A stretch of 64,000 nt of DNA, taken from positions 1 to 64,000 of the forward strand of contig NZ_CAAJGK010000036.1 in the NCBI RefSeq assembly GCF_900996245.1. The letters run 5' to 3'. The notes below the pieces were generated by a model that did no database searches, was not told where the DNA came from, and saw nothing but the letters and a program-made list of their open reading frames with translations. Position 1 is the first letter of the stretch; each line of letters opens with the position of its first letter. The stretch comes from Paraburkholderia sp. BCC1886 (lineage in GTDB: Bacteria; Pseudomonadota; Gammaproteobacteria; Burkholderiales; Burkholderiaceae). Positions 36,436-44,885 of this stretch are shown in pieces. Position numbers and translations under genes: made by a program.

Positions 36436-37263
36436 TCAGTAGTTAGGCGCGGGCATCGTGGTCGGCGCATCCATCGCGACGCCGAACCATTTTTTTTGCA
36501 ACGTGGCGAGACGTCCGTCGTTATGCATCTTCACGATCGCCGCGTTGAACGCGTCGGCGAGCGGCTTGCTGTCCGCGTCCTTGCGCAGGCAATAGGCGAA
36601 GTACACCTTGGCGCCGAACGGCGGCTGTACCACCGCGAAGGTTTCCGGACGCTGCTTCGCGACATACGCGATGTTGGTCATGGAGTTCGCGACGGCGGCG
36701 ATGCGGCCGGCGGCGAGATCGGCATAAGCCTGATTGTTGTCGACGTATTCGCGGATTTCGGGCGGTTTCGGCAGCGTTGCGACATAGGCCTTCAACTGGT
36801 CGAGTTGCGCCGAGCCTTTACCCGCGCCGACCGTCTTGCCGACGATATCCGACGACTGCTTCACCGACGTGTCGTTGGCGCGTTTGAGCAGCGCGTCGGT
36901 GGCGTCGGCGACCGGCAGCGTGTACGTGTAGCGTTCCATGCGCGCCTTGGTGACGGTCAACGGGCCGCCGACCATGTCGAACTTGCCGGCTTCGAGGCCC
37001 GGCAGTACGCTCGGCCACGGCAGGTCGATGAAGCGTACCTTCACGCCCAGTTCCTTGCCCACTTCGGCGAACAGATCCTTGTTGAAGCCGGCTTGCTGGC
37101 CGTTTTCCAGAAAGTCGAACGGCGCAAACTGCATTTCGGTACCGACCACCAGTTCGCCGGCCTTCTTTACTTTGGCGAGCTGGTCGTCGGCGTGCGCGGT
37201 GACGCTTGCCGCGCACAACGCCAGCATGACCAGACGACACTTCCAGCCTGCAAGGATACTCAT
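36436..37263 (-). CDS. polar amino-acid ABC transporter substrate-binding protein
   Basis: 275 residues with a Sec signal peptide (cleavage near VTAHAD, residue 25). Family 3 binding-protein features: GELVVGTEMQFAPFDFLENG, GFNKDLFAEVGKELGVKVRF, LPGLEAGKFDMVGGPLTVT. The ligand is probably a polar amino acid or opine-like compound, but the specificity cannot be read off. First gene of the operon SBP-permease-permease-ATPase-repressor. Confidence 0.9.
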   Translation of the reverse strand: MSILAGWKCRLVMLALCAASVTAHADDQLAKVKKAGELVVGTEMQFAPFDFLENGQQAGFNKDLFAEVGKELGVKVRFIDLPWPSVLPGLEAGKFDMVGGPLTVTKARMERYTYTLPVADATDALLKRANDTSVKQSSDIVGKTVGAGKGSAQLDQLKAYVATLPKPPEIREYVDNNQAYADLAAGRIAAVANSMTNIAYVAKQRPETFAVVQPPFGAKVYFAYCLRKDADSKPLADAFNAAIVKMHNDGRLATLQKKWFGVAMDAPTTMPAPNY

Positions 37264-37342
37264 GGGTTTCTCCAGTGGGCAAAGCGAGATTGCGCGATGA
37301 CGGTGGCGCTGAAACGGTTTGGGCGCGAAGCAGTGCGAGGCA

Positions 37343-37350
37343 GTATATAC
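37343..37350. promoter_or_regulatory. candidate HutC-type operator 1 (GTATATAC)
   Basis: The palindrome GTATATAC lies 80 bases upstream of the binding-protein start. It is the core recognised by HutC-type GntR repressors, and an identical copy occurs at 37454. Two copies in one divergent promoter region, next to an operon encoding such a repressor, make chance unlikely. Confidence 0.6.
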
Positions 37351-37453
37351 CGCGCTTTTTGCCCGAAATAAATAAACCCGGTACTCGGTGAAAGTCCCTA
37401 CGGCGAGCCTGACAGCAAGCTTGTTCGCCCGTCTTGCGAGCGTGGTTTTGGCG

Positions 37454-37461
37454 GTATATAC
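37454..37461. promoter_or_regulatory. candidate HutC-type operator 2 (GTATATAC)
   Basis: A second GTATATAC, in context GGCGGTATATACAACCGG, 70 bases upstream of the 2-oxoglutarate oxygenase start. It suggests that the oxygenase/dehydrogenase genes are repressed by the same regulator as the ABC importer. Confidence 0.6.
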
Positions 37462-37530
37462 AACCGGGATACCCGAACGACGCGAGCCGCAAGGCGGCTT
37501 CGCAAACTCACTTCACAGGAAAGCCCTGCC

Positions 37531-38505
37531 ATGCCCGTGACCCGTATTCCGATCATCGATCTCGCCGGCCTGCGCTCGGGCGATCCGCAGGCTCTCACGC
37601 GTATCGCTCAGGAAATTCGTGAGGCCTGCACGACGATCGGCTTCTTCTACATCGTCAATCACGGGGTGCCACAGGCTTCGATCGACGCCGCCGCGCTAGC
37701 GGCACGCACGTTCTTCGCGTTTCCGGTCGAGACCAAGCGGCGCGCGGCCGTGAATCAGCGGCATCGCGGTTTCAATGCGCTCGGTGACGCGACCATGTAC
37801 CAGGCGAAGCGTCCCGACTACAAGGAGTTTTTCAGCGTCGGACTGGAGTTGCCCGAAGACGATCCCGACGTGCTCGCCGGCCAGGCATTGCGCGGGCCGA
37901 ACAACTGGCCGGACTTCATGCCGGAGTTGCAGCCCGCGCTCTACGGTTATTACGAAGCGGTGGCGAGTTGCGGCGCGGACCTGCTGCGCGCGGTGGCGGC
38001 GAGCCTCGGTATCGACGAGCATTTTTTCGCGCCGCGCTATACGAAACGGATGCAACGCACGCAGATGGTCTACTATCCGCCGCAGCCGCCTCGAGCGGAT
38101 GCCGATCAGTTCGGCGTCGCGCCGCATACGGACTACGGCTGCATCACGCTGTTGTGGCAGGATCAGGTCGGCGGCTTGCAGGTACGCGAGATCGCCAACG
38201 ACACGTGGGTGGACGCGCCGCCGGTCGAAGGCAGCTTCGTCGTGAACGTCGGCGATCTGCTGGCGCGCTGGACCAACGACCGGTTCCGTTCCACGCTGCA
38301 TCGCGTGATCAATGCGTCGGGACAGGAGCGTTATTCGATCGCGACGTTCTACGATCCGACTTATGGCGCGCTGGTCGATCCGCGCGAACTGGGTACCGCG
38401 CAGGCGGACCTGAAGTATCAGCCGGTCGCCGCGGGCGATTACATACTCGGGCGCATCAACGACTCGATGGGCTACCGGAAGAAAAAAGCTCTGGAAGGGG
38501 CATAA
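37531..38505 (+). CDS. 2-oxoglutarate/Fe(II)-dependent oxygenase (isopenicillin N synthase family)
   Basis: 324 residues with the plant/bacterial IPNS-like fold: N-terminal domain (PIIDLAGLRSGDP, TIGFFYIVNHGVP) and the catalytic 2OG-Fe(II) domain. Iron ligands are His199 and Asp201 (APHTDYG) and His257 (STLHRVIN); Arg267 and Ser269 (RYSIATF) bind 2-oxoglutarate. All key residues are present. It is divergent from the amino-acid importer and 11 bases from the FAD dehydrogenase gene, so the imported compound is its likely substrate. Confidence 0.9.
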   Translation: MPVTRIPIIDLAGLRSGDPQALTRIAQEIREACTTIGFFYIVNHGVPQASIDAAALAARTFFAFPVETKRRAAVNQRHRGFNALGDATMYQAKRPDYKEFFSVGLELPEDDPDVLAGQALRGPNNWPDFMPELQPALYGYYEAVASCGADLLRAVAASLGIDEHFFAPRYTKRMQRTQMVYYPPQPPRADADQFGVAPHTDYGCITLLWQDQVGGLQVREIANDTWVDAPPVEGSFVVNVGDLLARWTNDRFRSTLHRVINASGQERYSIATFYDPTYGALVDPRELGTAQADLKYQPVAAGDYILGRINDSMGYRKKKALEGA

Positions 38506-38516
38506 GGGACTACTGC

Positions 38517-40001
38517 ATGACCAACAACGATATGGCCCACGGCGCGAACGGCGCAACCGGCGCAACCGGCGCAACCGGCGCAACCGGCGCGAACGGCATG
38601 ACTGCGCCTCACCAGACGGCTTCGCTCGATGCGACGCTCGACGCATTGCGCGCGGCGCTCGGCGCCGACTCGGTGCGCGTCGGCGAGCAGATCGGCGAGC
38701 GCGCGATGACCGACTGGACGCGTCACGAACCGACGCGGCCCGCCGCGCTGCTGCTGCCGCGTAATACGCAGGACGTGTCGCGCGCGCTGGCGATCTGCCA
38801 TGCGGCGCATCAGCCGGTCGTGCCGCAAGGCGGCATGACGGGTCTGGCCGGCGGCGCGATTGCGCGCGCGACCGACATTGCGATCTCGCTCGAACGTCTG
38901 GTCGGCATCGAAGAGGTCGATGCGGCCTCGGCCACGCTCACCGTGCTCGCGGGCACGACGTTGCAAACCGCGCAGGAAGCCGCGGCGGAAGCGGGCTTCG
39001 AACTCGCGCTCGATCTGGGCGGCCGCGGCTCGTGCCAGATCGGCGGCAATCTCGCCACCAACGCGGGCGGCAATCGTGTGATCCAGTCGGGCACCGCGCG
39101 CGACCAGGTGCTCGGTCTCGAAGTGGTGCTCGCCAACGGCGACGTGCTGACCTCGCTCGGCAAGATGGTCAAGAACAACACGGGCTACGACCTGAAGCAC
39201 TGGTTCATCGGCTCGGAAGGCACGCTCGGCGTGATTACGCGCGCGGTATTGCGGCTGCATCCGCAACGCGCCTCGCGGCATACCGCGCTGGTCGCGCTCG
39301 ACGGTTACGACGCCGCGGTGAACCTGTTGCGCCGTCTGTCGACGCAGTTCGGCAACGACATCGGCGCGTTCGAAATCATGTGGCCGGACTTTTATGATTT
39401 CGGCGTGAAGCTCACGGGCACCCGCTCGCCATTTGCGGATGCACATCCGCTCTACGCGCTGATCGAGCATGCGAGTTTCGATTCCGCCGACGACGGTACG
39501 CGCTTCTCCACCGCGTTGACCGATGCGCTCGAAGCCGGTGCGATTCGCGATGCGGTGATCGCGCAATCGGTTGCCGACGTGCGCGCGTTATGGGCGATCC
39601 GCGAATGCACCGCGGAGTTTCCGGTGCGGCTCGACCCGATCAACTTCGACGTGAGTTTGCCGATCGGCGGCATCGGCGCGTTCGTCGATCAGTGCCGCGC
39701 CGAACTCGATCGTCGCTGGCCGGGCAACGAATCGTATTTTTTCGGCCATATCGGCGACTCGAACCTGCATATCACGATGGATGCGAATTCGGTGCCGGGT
39801 GTCGATCATCACGCGGTGTATGCGTTCGTGTACGGGATGCTCGGGCCGCTGCACGGATCGGTGTCAGCGGAACATGGCATCGGGCTGCTCAAGCGCGAGT
39901 TCCTGCCGATCTCGCGCTCGCCCGCCGAGTTGGCCGCAATGGTGGCGATCAAACACGCGCTCGACCCGCACGGCATTCTGAATCCGGGCAAGCTGTTCTG
40001 A
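38517..40001 (+). CDS. FAD-binding 2-hydroxyacid dehydrogenase (GlcD / D-2-hydroxyglutarate dehydrogenase type)
   Basis: 494 residues. FAD_binding_4 domain: PRNTQDVSRALAICHA, VVPQGGMTGLAGGA, GGRGSCQIGGNLATNAGGNRV, GYDLKHWFIGSEGTLGVIT; C-terminal FAD-oxidase domain with GHIGDSNLHI, SAEHGIGLLKRE and LDPHGILNPGKLF. These are the hallmarks of D-2-hydroxyacid dehydrogenases. The first about 27 residues are a Gly-Ala-Asn/Thr repeat from a 9-bp minisatellite; an ATG after the repeat (38598) could be the ancestral start, but AAGGGA lies before 38517. Likely oxidises a hydroxy acid made by the oxygenase upstream. Confidence 0.9.
   Translation: MTNNDMAHGANGATGATGATGATGANGMTAPHQTASLDATLDALRAALGADSVRVGEQIGERAMTDWTRHEPTRPAALLLPRNTQDVSRALAICHAAHQPVVPQGGMTGLAGGAIARATDIAISLERLVGIEEVDAASATLTVLAGTTLQTAQEAAAEAGFELALDLGGRGSCQIGGNLATNAGGNRVIQSGTARDQVLGLEVVLANGDVLTSLGKMVKNNTGYDLKHWFIGSEGTLGVITRAVLRLHPQRASRHTALVALDGYDAAVNLLRRLSTQFGNDIGAFEIMWPDFYDFGVKLTGTRSPFADAHPLYALIEHASFDSADDGTRFSTALTDALEAGAIRDAVIAQSVADVRALWAIRECTAEFPVRLDPINFDVSLPIGGIGAFVDQCRAELDRRWPGNESYFFGHIGDSNLHITMDANSVPGVDHHAVYAFVYGMLGPLHGSVSAEHGIGLLKREFLPISRSPAELAAMVAIKHALDPHGILNPGKLF
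38541..38594 (+). repeat. 9-bp coding minisatellite (6 units) at the N-terminus of the FAD dehydrogenase
   Basis: Six consecutive units, GGCGCGAAC or GGCGCAACC, all in frame and encoding Gly-Ala-Asn or Gly-Ala-Thr. Four central units are identical, a sign of recent expansion. Confidence 0.95.
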
Positions 40002-40026
40002 GTTGCGCGGGCCGTGGGCCGCCTTG

Positions 40027-40800
40027 TTATTGCGGCGTGCCCGGCACGTGGGTCAGCAGTTCGTTGGCGCAGCGGCGGTAGAGCCAGGCGAGCGACGCTG
40101 CGGTGAGCAAGGAGAGCAACGTCTGCAGCAACGCCCAACTCATGGCAACGACAACGTTGCCCGTGCCCTGTTGAAGCAGGAGTGTATTCGAGCGCGCGGC
40201 CAGCCAGATGCCCACGCCGGTCAACAAGAAGAGCGGCAGGCAACTGCAAAAGCCGACGCCGAAGAAACGCCAGAAGTGCCCACGGCTATCTCGCCACGCG
40301 CTGCCCAGTGTGAGCTGTGCACCGAGCGCCACGGACGGATACAGCAGACTCAGCCGGATCAGCACGAACAGGTAGATCAACTGCAGCGGCAGCAGAATGA
40401 AGACGCCCAGCTTGAATGTGTGGGCGGCGATCTGGCCAAGCCCGAAGAAAACCAGCAAACCCAGCGCCGCGCCGAACGACACGACGAGAAAACGGAACAG
40501 CGGCCGGCCGCCCGACGGCACGAGCGGATTCGTCGCTTCGCCGAGCAGGATGAAGCGGTGCACCTTGACGCTCAACATGGCCGACACGACCGCGTGGAGG
40601 ATCAGCCATACCAGCGACATCAAGGCCTGACCGGCGTGCGCCTGCGCGCCCGTTTCGGCATCGACGGCGGGGTGGCCGAGTAGCGACGTGCACGTGAGTA
40701 CGATCCACGACCCGAGCACGAGCCATGGCATCGTGGTCACCGCTTGCCACGCACTGCTCCATGCATTCTTTACGCAAGCCCAAAAGGTCAACTGTTCCAT
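40027..40800 (-). CDS. integral membrane protein, hypothetical
   Basis: 257 residues with about six hydrophobic segments (MPWLVLGSWIVLTCTSLLG, ALMSLVWLILHAVVSAMLSV, FLVVSFGAALGLLVFFGLGQ, FILLPLQLIYLFVLIRLSLL, FCSCLPLFLLTGVGIWLAA, SWALLQTLLSLLTAASLAWLY). The charged loop VHRFILLGEATNPLVPSGGRP resembles the glycerophosphoryl-diester-phosphodiesterase membrane-domain type of protein, but no named family is certain. Convergent with the dehydrogenase gene, 25 bases apart. Confidence 0.72.
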   Translation of the reverse strand: MEQLTFWACVKNAWSSAWQAVTTMPWLVLGSWIVLTCTSLLGHPAVDAETGAQAHAGQALMSLVWLILHAVVSAMLSVKVHRFILLGEATNPLVPSGGRPLFRFLVVSFGAALGLLVFFGLGQIAAHTFKLGVFILLPLQLIYLFVLIRLSLLYPSVALGAQLTLGSAWRDSRGHFWRFFGVGFCSCLPLFLLTGVGIWLAARSNTLLLQQGTGNVVVAMSWALLQTLLSLLTAASLAWLYRRCANELLTHVPGTPQ

Positions 40801-40807
40801 ATCTTTG

Positions 40808-40837
40808 TTCTAGTGGTTTCTAGTGGTTCTAGTGGTT
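40808..40837. repeat. short tandem repeat upstream of the membrane-protein gene
   Basis: TTCTAGTGG(T) occurs three times in about 30 bases, just outside the start of the membrane protein (40800). It is intergenic and may affect the spacing of that gene's promoter or leader. Confidence 0.6.
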
Positions 40838-40954
40838 GAGAGCGCGACGCCCTCGCGTCGTGCGGGATTCTGCCATGGATGGCGTGACGAATCCTGATTG
40901 CCGGGCGCGGCGCTTGCTGAAAACAACTCAGGTCACTCAACCAGGGAGTTCTCG

Positions 40955-41326
40955 ATGCAACAAGCAACCGGCCGCCGCGAGCGCAAGAACATCAAGAGGA
41001 TCGCCGTTATCTGTGCGGTCTTACTGATACTCGCTTTCGTCATTTCCGAACTCAAGCCGTGGTCGCGCAAACCGGCCGATGCGGGCGAATGTTCCGAACA
41101 CGATGCCGCCTGGCGTCAGAATGCCCTCAAGAGCAAATTGAACGGCACCGATGCGCCTGCTTCGACCAGCAAGAACTTCGCGATTCAGGATGGCTCCCAC
41201 TGGGATAGCGAGAACCATCTGTGGGTCGTCCCGTTCAGGACGACGGGGCAGACCACCGGCACGGGTAATTTCACCGCGCTGATCCACTGCACGGGCTCGG
41301 TCGATATCAAGGCCGGCGACCAGTAA
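40955..41326 (+). CDS. single-pass membrane-anchored hypothetical protein
   Basis: 123 residues: a basic N-terminus (QQATGRRERKNIKR), one hydrophobic helix (IAVICAVLLILAFVI), then a periplasmic domain of about 85 residues with two cysteines (AGECSEHD and ALIHCTGS) that could form a disulphide. The start at 40955 is preceded by GGGAG at good distance. I do not recognise the domain. Confidence 0.7.
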   Translation: MQQATGRRERKNIKRIAVICAVLLILAFVISELKPWSRKPADAGECSEHDAAWRQNALKSKLNGTDAPASTSKNFAIQDGSHWDSENHLWVVPFRTTGQTTGTGNFTALIHCTGSVDIKAGDQ

Positions 41327-41408
41327 TTCGCGTCGTCGCGCTTTTGCCGCCGGCGGGCGGTGGCTTGTCTATCATGTCGCTCGAAACAGAACACATCGAG
41401 GAGACGAC

Positions 41409-42926
41409 ATGAGCGAGTGCACTACCCGCCGTTCCAGACGGCGTTTGTTTCTGCAGGGAAGCCTCATTGCGGGCGCCGCGCCGCAGTTGCTGATGGGCGG
41501 CCTTGCGAAGGCCGGCGAAGGGGCGTCGGACGCGAAACCTGGCGAACCGGCGCATGCATCGCCGAACGTGACTGCAGGTGGCCCGTCGCCCACCGTCACA
41601 CTGGCCCGCTACGGCGCCGCGCTCCGCTATGAAGAGATCCCCGCGCCGGTTCTGCAGCGCGCGAAAGACTGCATGACGGATGCGGTCGCAACGATCATCT
41701 ACGGAGCAAGTCTGCCGTGGAGCAAGATGATCATCGCGTACGCGCGACAGAACGGCTCGGGTGGCCGCAGCCAGATTCTCGGCGCGGGCACCGAGCCGGT
41801 TCATCCGCCCGCGGCGGCGCTCGCGCAAGGCGCGATGGCGCATGCGTTCGAACTCGACAATCTCACCAAGCCCGATAGCGGCGGTCACCCTGGCGCGACG
41901 TTGTTCTCGTCGGGACTCGCGATCGCACAGGATCGCGGCTTTGGCGGACGCGCCTTGCTCGCGTCGTTCGTTGCGGGCGCGGAGGTGATGATACGGATCG
42001 GCTATGCGACCCAACACACCAACGAGGAACGCGGCTTTCATGCGCCGGGGACGGTGGGTCCGTTCGGCTCGGCGATTACCGTGGGGCATCTGCTCGGCTT
42101 CGATGCGCAGACGATGACGAATGCGCTGGGTGTCGCCGGTTCGTGTTCGGGTGGGCTGCTGGCGTTCGCGCATGCCGGCAACGGCGCGATGGTGAAGCGC
42201 CTGAATGTCGGACGCGCGGCGGAAGGCGGCGTGGTTGCCGCGAGTCTCGCGGCGGAAGGCTTCACGGGACCGAGCACGGTGCTGGAAGGCGAGGGCGGAT
42301 TCCTGCGCGCGTTCTGTCCGGAATACGACTTGAGTCAGCTAACCCTCGGTCTCGGACAAACCTACGAGACCATGAACATCATGATCAAACGCTACGCTTG
42401 TCATATCACCGCTCACACGCCGGTCGAGGCGATTCTCGATCTCCGCAAGGCACACGGTTTCACCGCGCAGGACGTCGCGTCGATCGAAGTGGCGGGCAGT
42501 CAGCGCATGGCGACGGTGAACAACATCGCGCGTCCGGCCGACGCGTTGCTCGCGCAGTTCAGCATTCCGTTCTGCGTGGCGCTGGCGCTGTATCGCAATC
42601 CGGTGGACCCGCGTTCGTTCGACGAAAACGTCGCGCGCGACCCGGCGATTCTCGCGATGACGCAGCGGGTCAGCATGAGCGTCACGCCGGGGCAGGGCAA
42701 TGGCGATCTCGCGTCCACGGTCAAGGTCACGCTCAACGATGGACGCACGTTCAGCGAGCGGGTGACGGCGTTCAGCGGCACGCCGGAACGGCCGCTCGAT
42801 CGTGCGGGCCTGCGGGAGAAATTCATGCTGTTGACGCGAGATCATCCAGAATCGACGATGAGCGCGCTGTTCGACCGGCTGCAGAATCTGGAGAGGGAAC
42901 AGCGGCTGGAGTGGTTGCGGGTTTGA
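41409..42926 (+). CDS. MmgE/PrpD-family protein with twin-arginine signal
   Basis: 505 residues. The bulk is an MmgE/PrpD fold (LARYGAALRYEEIPAPVLQR, DCMTDAVATIIYGAS, AHAFELDN, HPGATLFSSGLAIA, VKRLNVGRAAEGGVVAASLA, HTPVEAILDL), the family of 2-methylcitrate dehydratase and cis-aconitate decarboxylase. Unusually, it begins with a Tat-like signal (RRSRRRLFLQGSLIAGAA) and a Pro/Ala/Gly linker, implying export of a family that normally works in the cytoplasm. Reaction unknown. A divergent SDR/AraC pair follows downstream on other transcripts. Confidence 0.85.
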   Translation: MSECTTRRSRRRLFLQGSLIAGAAPQLLMGGLAKAGEGASDAKPGEPAHASPNVTAGGPSPTVTLARYGAALRYEEIPAPVLQRAKDCMTDAVATIIYGASLPWSKMIIAYARQNGSGGRSQILGAGTEPVHPPAAALAQGAMAHAFELDNLTKPDSGGHPGATLFSSGLAIAQDRGFGGRALLASFVAGAEVMIRIGYATQHTNEERGFHAPGTVGPFGSAITVGHLLGFDAQTMTNALGVAGSCSGGLLAFAHAGNGAMVKRLNVGRAAEGGVVAASLAAEGFTGPSTVLEGEGGFLRAFCPEYDLSQLTLGLGQTYETMNIMIKRYACHITAHTPVEAILDLRKAHGFTAQDVASIEVAGSQRMATVNNIARPADALLAQFSIPFCVALALYRNPVDPRSFDENVARDPAILAMTQRVSMSVTPGQGNGDLASTVKVTLNDGRTFSERVTAFSGTPERPLDRAGLREKFMLLTRDHPESTMSALFDRLQNLEREQRLEWLRV

Positions 42927-42959
42927 GGCGAACGGGCGTGACGCGCGGCTGCTGTCGTT

Positions 42960-43895
42960 TCAATCCGCGGTCACGCTGTCGGCTTCAGCCTGCACTATCT
43001 CCCGCGCATACCGCGTGGGCGGCAACCCCACGTGCCGCGTGAACGCCACGCTAAACGTGCTCGCCGAGCTATACCCGACGCGTTGCGCCACTTCGGCAAT
43101 ACCCACCCCGGCCTCGGCGCGCCGCAACAGATTCTTGGCCATGGCCATGCGCCACGAGAGCAGATACTCCATCGGCGCGACGCCGACCGCGCGGCTGAAC
43201 CGATCGAAAAAAGCCGAGCGCGACAGCGCGGCTTCCTTCGCCAGTTCGGCGACGGTCCACGATCGCGTCGGGTCGGCGTGCATGCTGCGGATCGCGGCGG
43301 CGAGACGCTCGTCGGCCAGCGCTCTCAACAACCCGGGCGATGCCGACGGTCCCGCCGTCGCGCGCAGCGCTTCGATAAACAGCACTTCCAGCAGACGCGC
43401 GAGCACCACGTCGCGCGCGGGCCGCTGCTCGCGCGATTCCTCGCCGACCAGTTGCACCAGCGTCGCCAGCCGCTTTTCGCCGCTGACGTGCACCACCTGC
43501 GGCAGCAACGACACCAGCAGCGCCGCATCCGGCGAGGCGAACACGCAGTGGCCCACCAGCGACCGGTAGTCGGGCGGCCCGCTTTGCAACCCGATACGGA
43601 ATTCGCCGTTGGGTAGCGCGACGGGTGGGATTCCAAATTCCGTTTCGTCCGGTAACTCGCGGCTGGACATCGTGAAGTCGTAGGCCGCGGGCACCAGCAC
43701 GAAGTCGCCCTGGTTCAGCGCGATCGGCTCGCAACCGTTGACGGTGAGTTGCGACGCGCCTTCGAGAATCACGCCATAGAACGGCTGGCCGAACCGGTCG
43801 CGGTGCACGGCCCAACGGCCCCGTCCGTTGACGACCTTCGAGAACGAGGCCGACGGTTGCAGCAGGGTGACGACCTCGGCAAGCGGATCAATCAT
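42960..43895 (-). CDS. AraC-family regulator with N-terminal cupin (cupin_6)
   Basis: 311 residues: an N-terminal cupin_6-type sensor (HRDRFGQPFYGVILEGASQL, LNQGDFVLVPAAYDF) and a C-terminal double HTH (WTVAELAKEAALSRSAFFDR, VGIAEVAQRVGYSSASTFSVAFTRHVG). Such regulators often control the divergent SDR gene next door, about 120 bases away at 44016. Inducer unknown. Confidence 0.9.
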   Translation of the reverse strand: MIDPLAEVVTLLQPSASFSKVVNGRGRWAVHRDRFGQPFYGVILEGASQLTVNGCEPIALNQGDFVLVPAAYDFTMSSRELPDETEFGIPPVALPNGEFRIGLQSGPPDYRSLVGHCVFASPDAALLVSLLPQVVHVSGEKRLATLVQLVGEESREQRPARDVVLARLLEVLFIEALRATAGPSASPGLLRALADERLAAAIRSMHADPTRSWTVAELAKEAALSRSAFFDRFSRAVGVAPMEYLLSWRMAMAKNLLRRAEAGVGIAEVAQRVGYSSASTFSVAFTRHVGLPPTRYAREIVQAEADSVTAD

Positions 43896-44015
43896 CGCTG
43901 GACTCTCGCAAATGGAATATGGACGCTGGATTGTAGCAAGTCCGGGCGAGCCGGCTTATCGTGTGGGCACTGCTGGACACCCATCAACTGTCGTCAGTCA
44001 CCCAACGAGGCACAC

Positions 44016-44759
44016 ATGAAAACCGTTCTGATTACCGGATGCTCGTCCGGATTTGGTCTTGAAACCGCGCGCTACTTTCTCGAACGCGACTGGCAGGTCA
44101 TCGCCACGATGCGCACGCCGCGCGAAGACCTGTTGCCGGCTTCCCCGCGTCTGCGTGTGCTCGCGCTCGACGTCGCCGATGCCGGCAGCATTCGCGCCGT
44201 CATAGAGGCCGCCGGGCCGATCGACGTGCTGGTCAACAATGCGGGCATCGGCGTGCTGAATGCGCTGGAAGGCACCTCGATGCAAACCGCGCGCGAGGTC
44301 TTCGAGACCAATACGCTCGGCACCATCGCGATGACCCAGGCGGTGCTGCCGCAATTCAGGGAGCGCCGCGCCGGCGTGGTGGTCAACGTGACGTCGACGG
44401 TGACGTTGCGGCCGCTTCCGCTGCTGTCCGTGTACACCGCCAGCAAGGCGGCGGTCAACGCGTTCACCGAATCGCTTGCGCTGGAGTTGCAGCCGTTCGA
44501 CGTCCGCGTGCGACTCGTGTTGCCGGGACGCGCGCCCGACACGCGTTTTGGCGAGAACGCCCGCGAGCGGATGCAGGGTGGTTTCCCCGATGCGTATGCC
44601 GGACAGGCGCAGGCGGTGATCGCGCAATTCGGCGAACCGTCGCCGATCACACTCGCGCAGGATGTCGCGGAAGCGGTGTGGCGCGCGGCGACCGATCCGG
44701 CCTGTCCGATGCGGCTGCCGGCCGGCGCGGATGCGGTGGAGTGGGCGGCGCAGGTCTGA
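44016..44759 (+). CDS. SDR-family oxidoreductase
   Basis: A 247-residue short-chain dehydrogenase. Cofactor motif TGCSSGFG near the N-terminus, NNAGIG, and the catalytic S-Y-K set (STVTLRPLPLLSVYTASKAA). The basic-residue pattern after beta-2 (MRTPRED) suggests NADP(H). Start at 44016 with ACGAGG upstream; longer upstream frame rejected. Divergent from the cupin-AraC gene, its probable regulator. Substrate unknown. Confidence 0.88.
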   Translation: MKTVLITGCSSGFGLETARYFLERDWQVIATMRTPREDLLPASPRLRVLALDVADAGSIRAVIEAAGPIDVLVNNAGIGVLNALEGTSMQTAREVFETNTLGTIAMTQAVLPQFRERRAGVVVNVTSTVTLRPLPLLSVYTASKAAVNAFTESLALELQPFDVRVRLVLPGRAPDTRFGENARERMQGGFPDAYAGQAQAVIAQFGEPSPITLAQDVAEAVWRAATDPACPMRLPAGADAVEWAAQV

Positions 44760-44885
44760 TGCGAGGGGGTCGGGGGCCGGTAAGCTCTGGGGACTTCATC
44801 TGTTTGCGGAACCCGCGGTGGATCGAGCTATCGAATCGTCTATCCGACTCGCTCCCCACCACTCATCTCCCCTCGACCATCGTTC

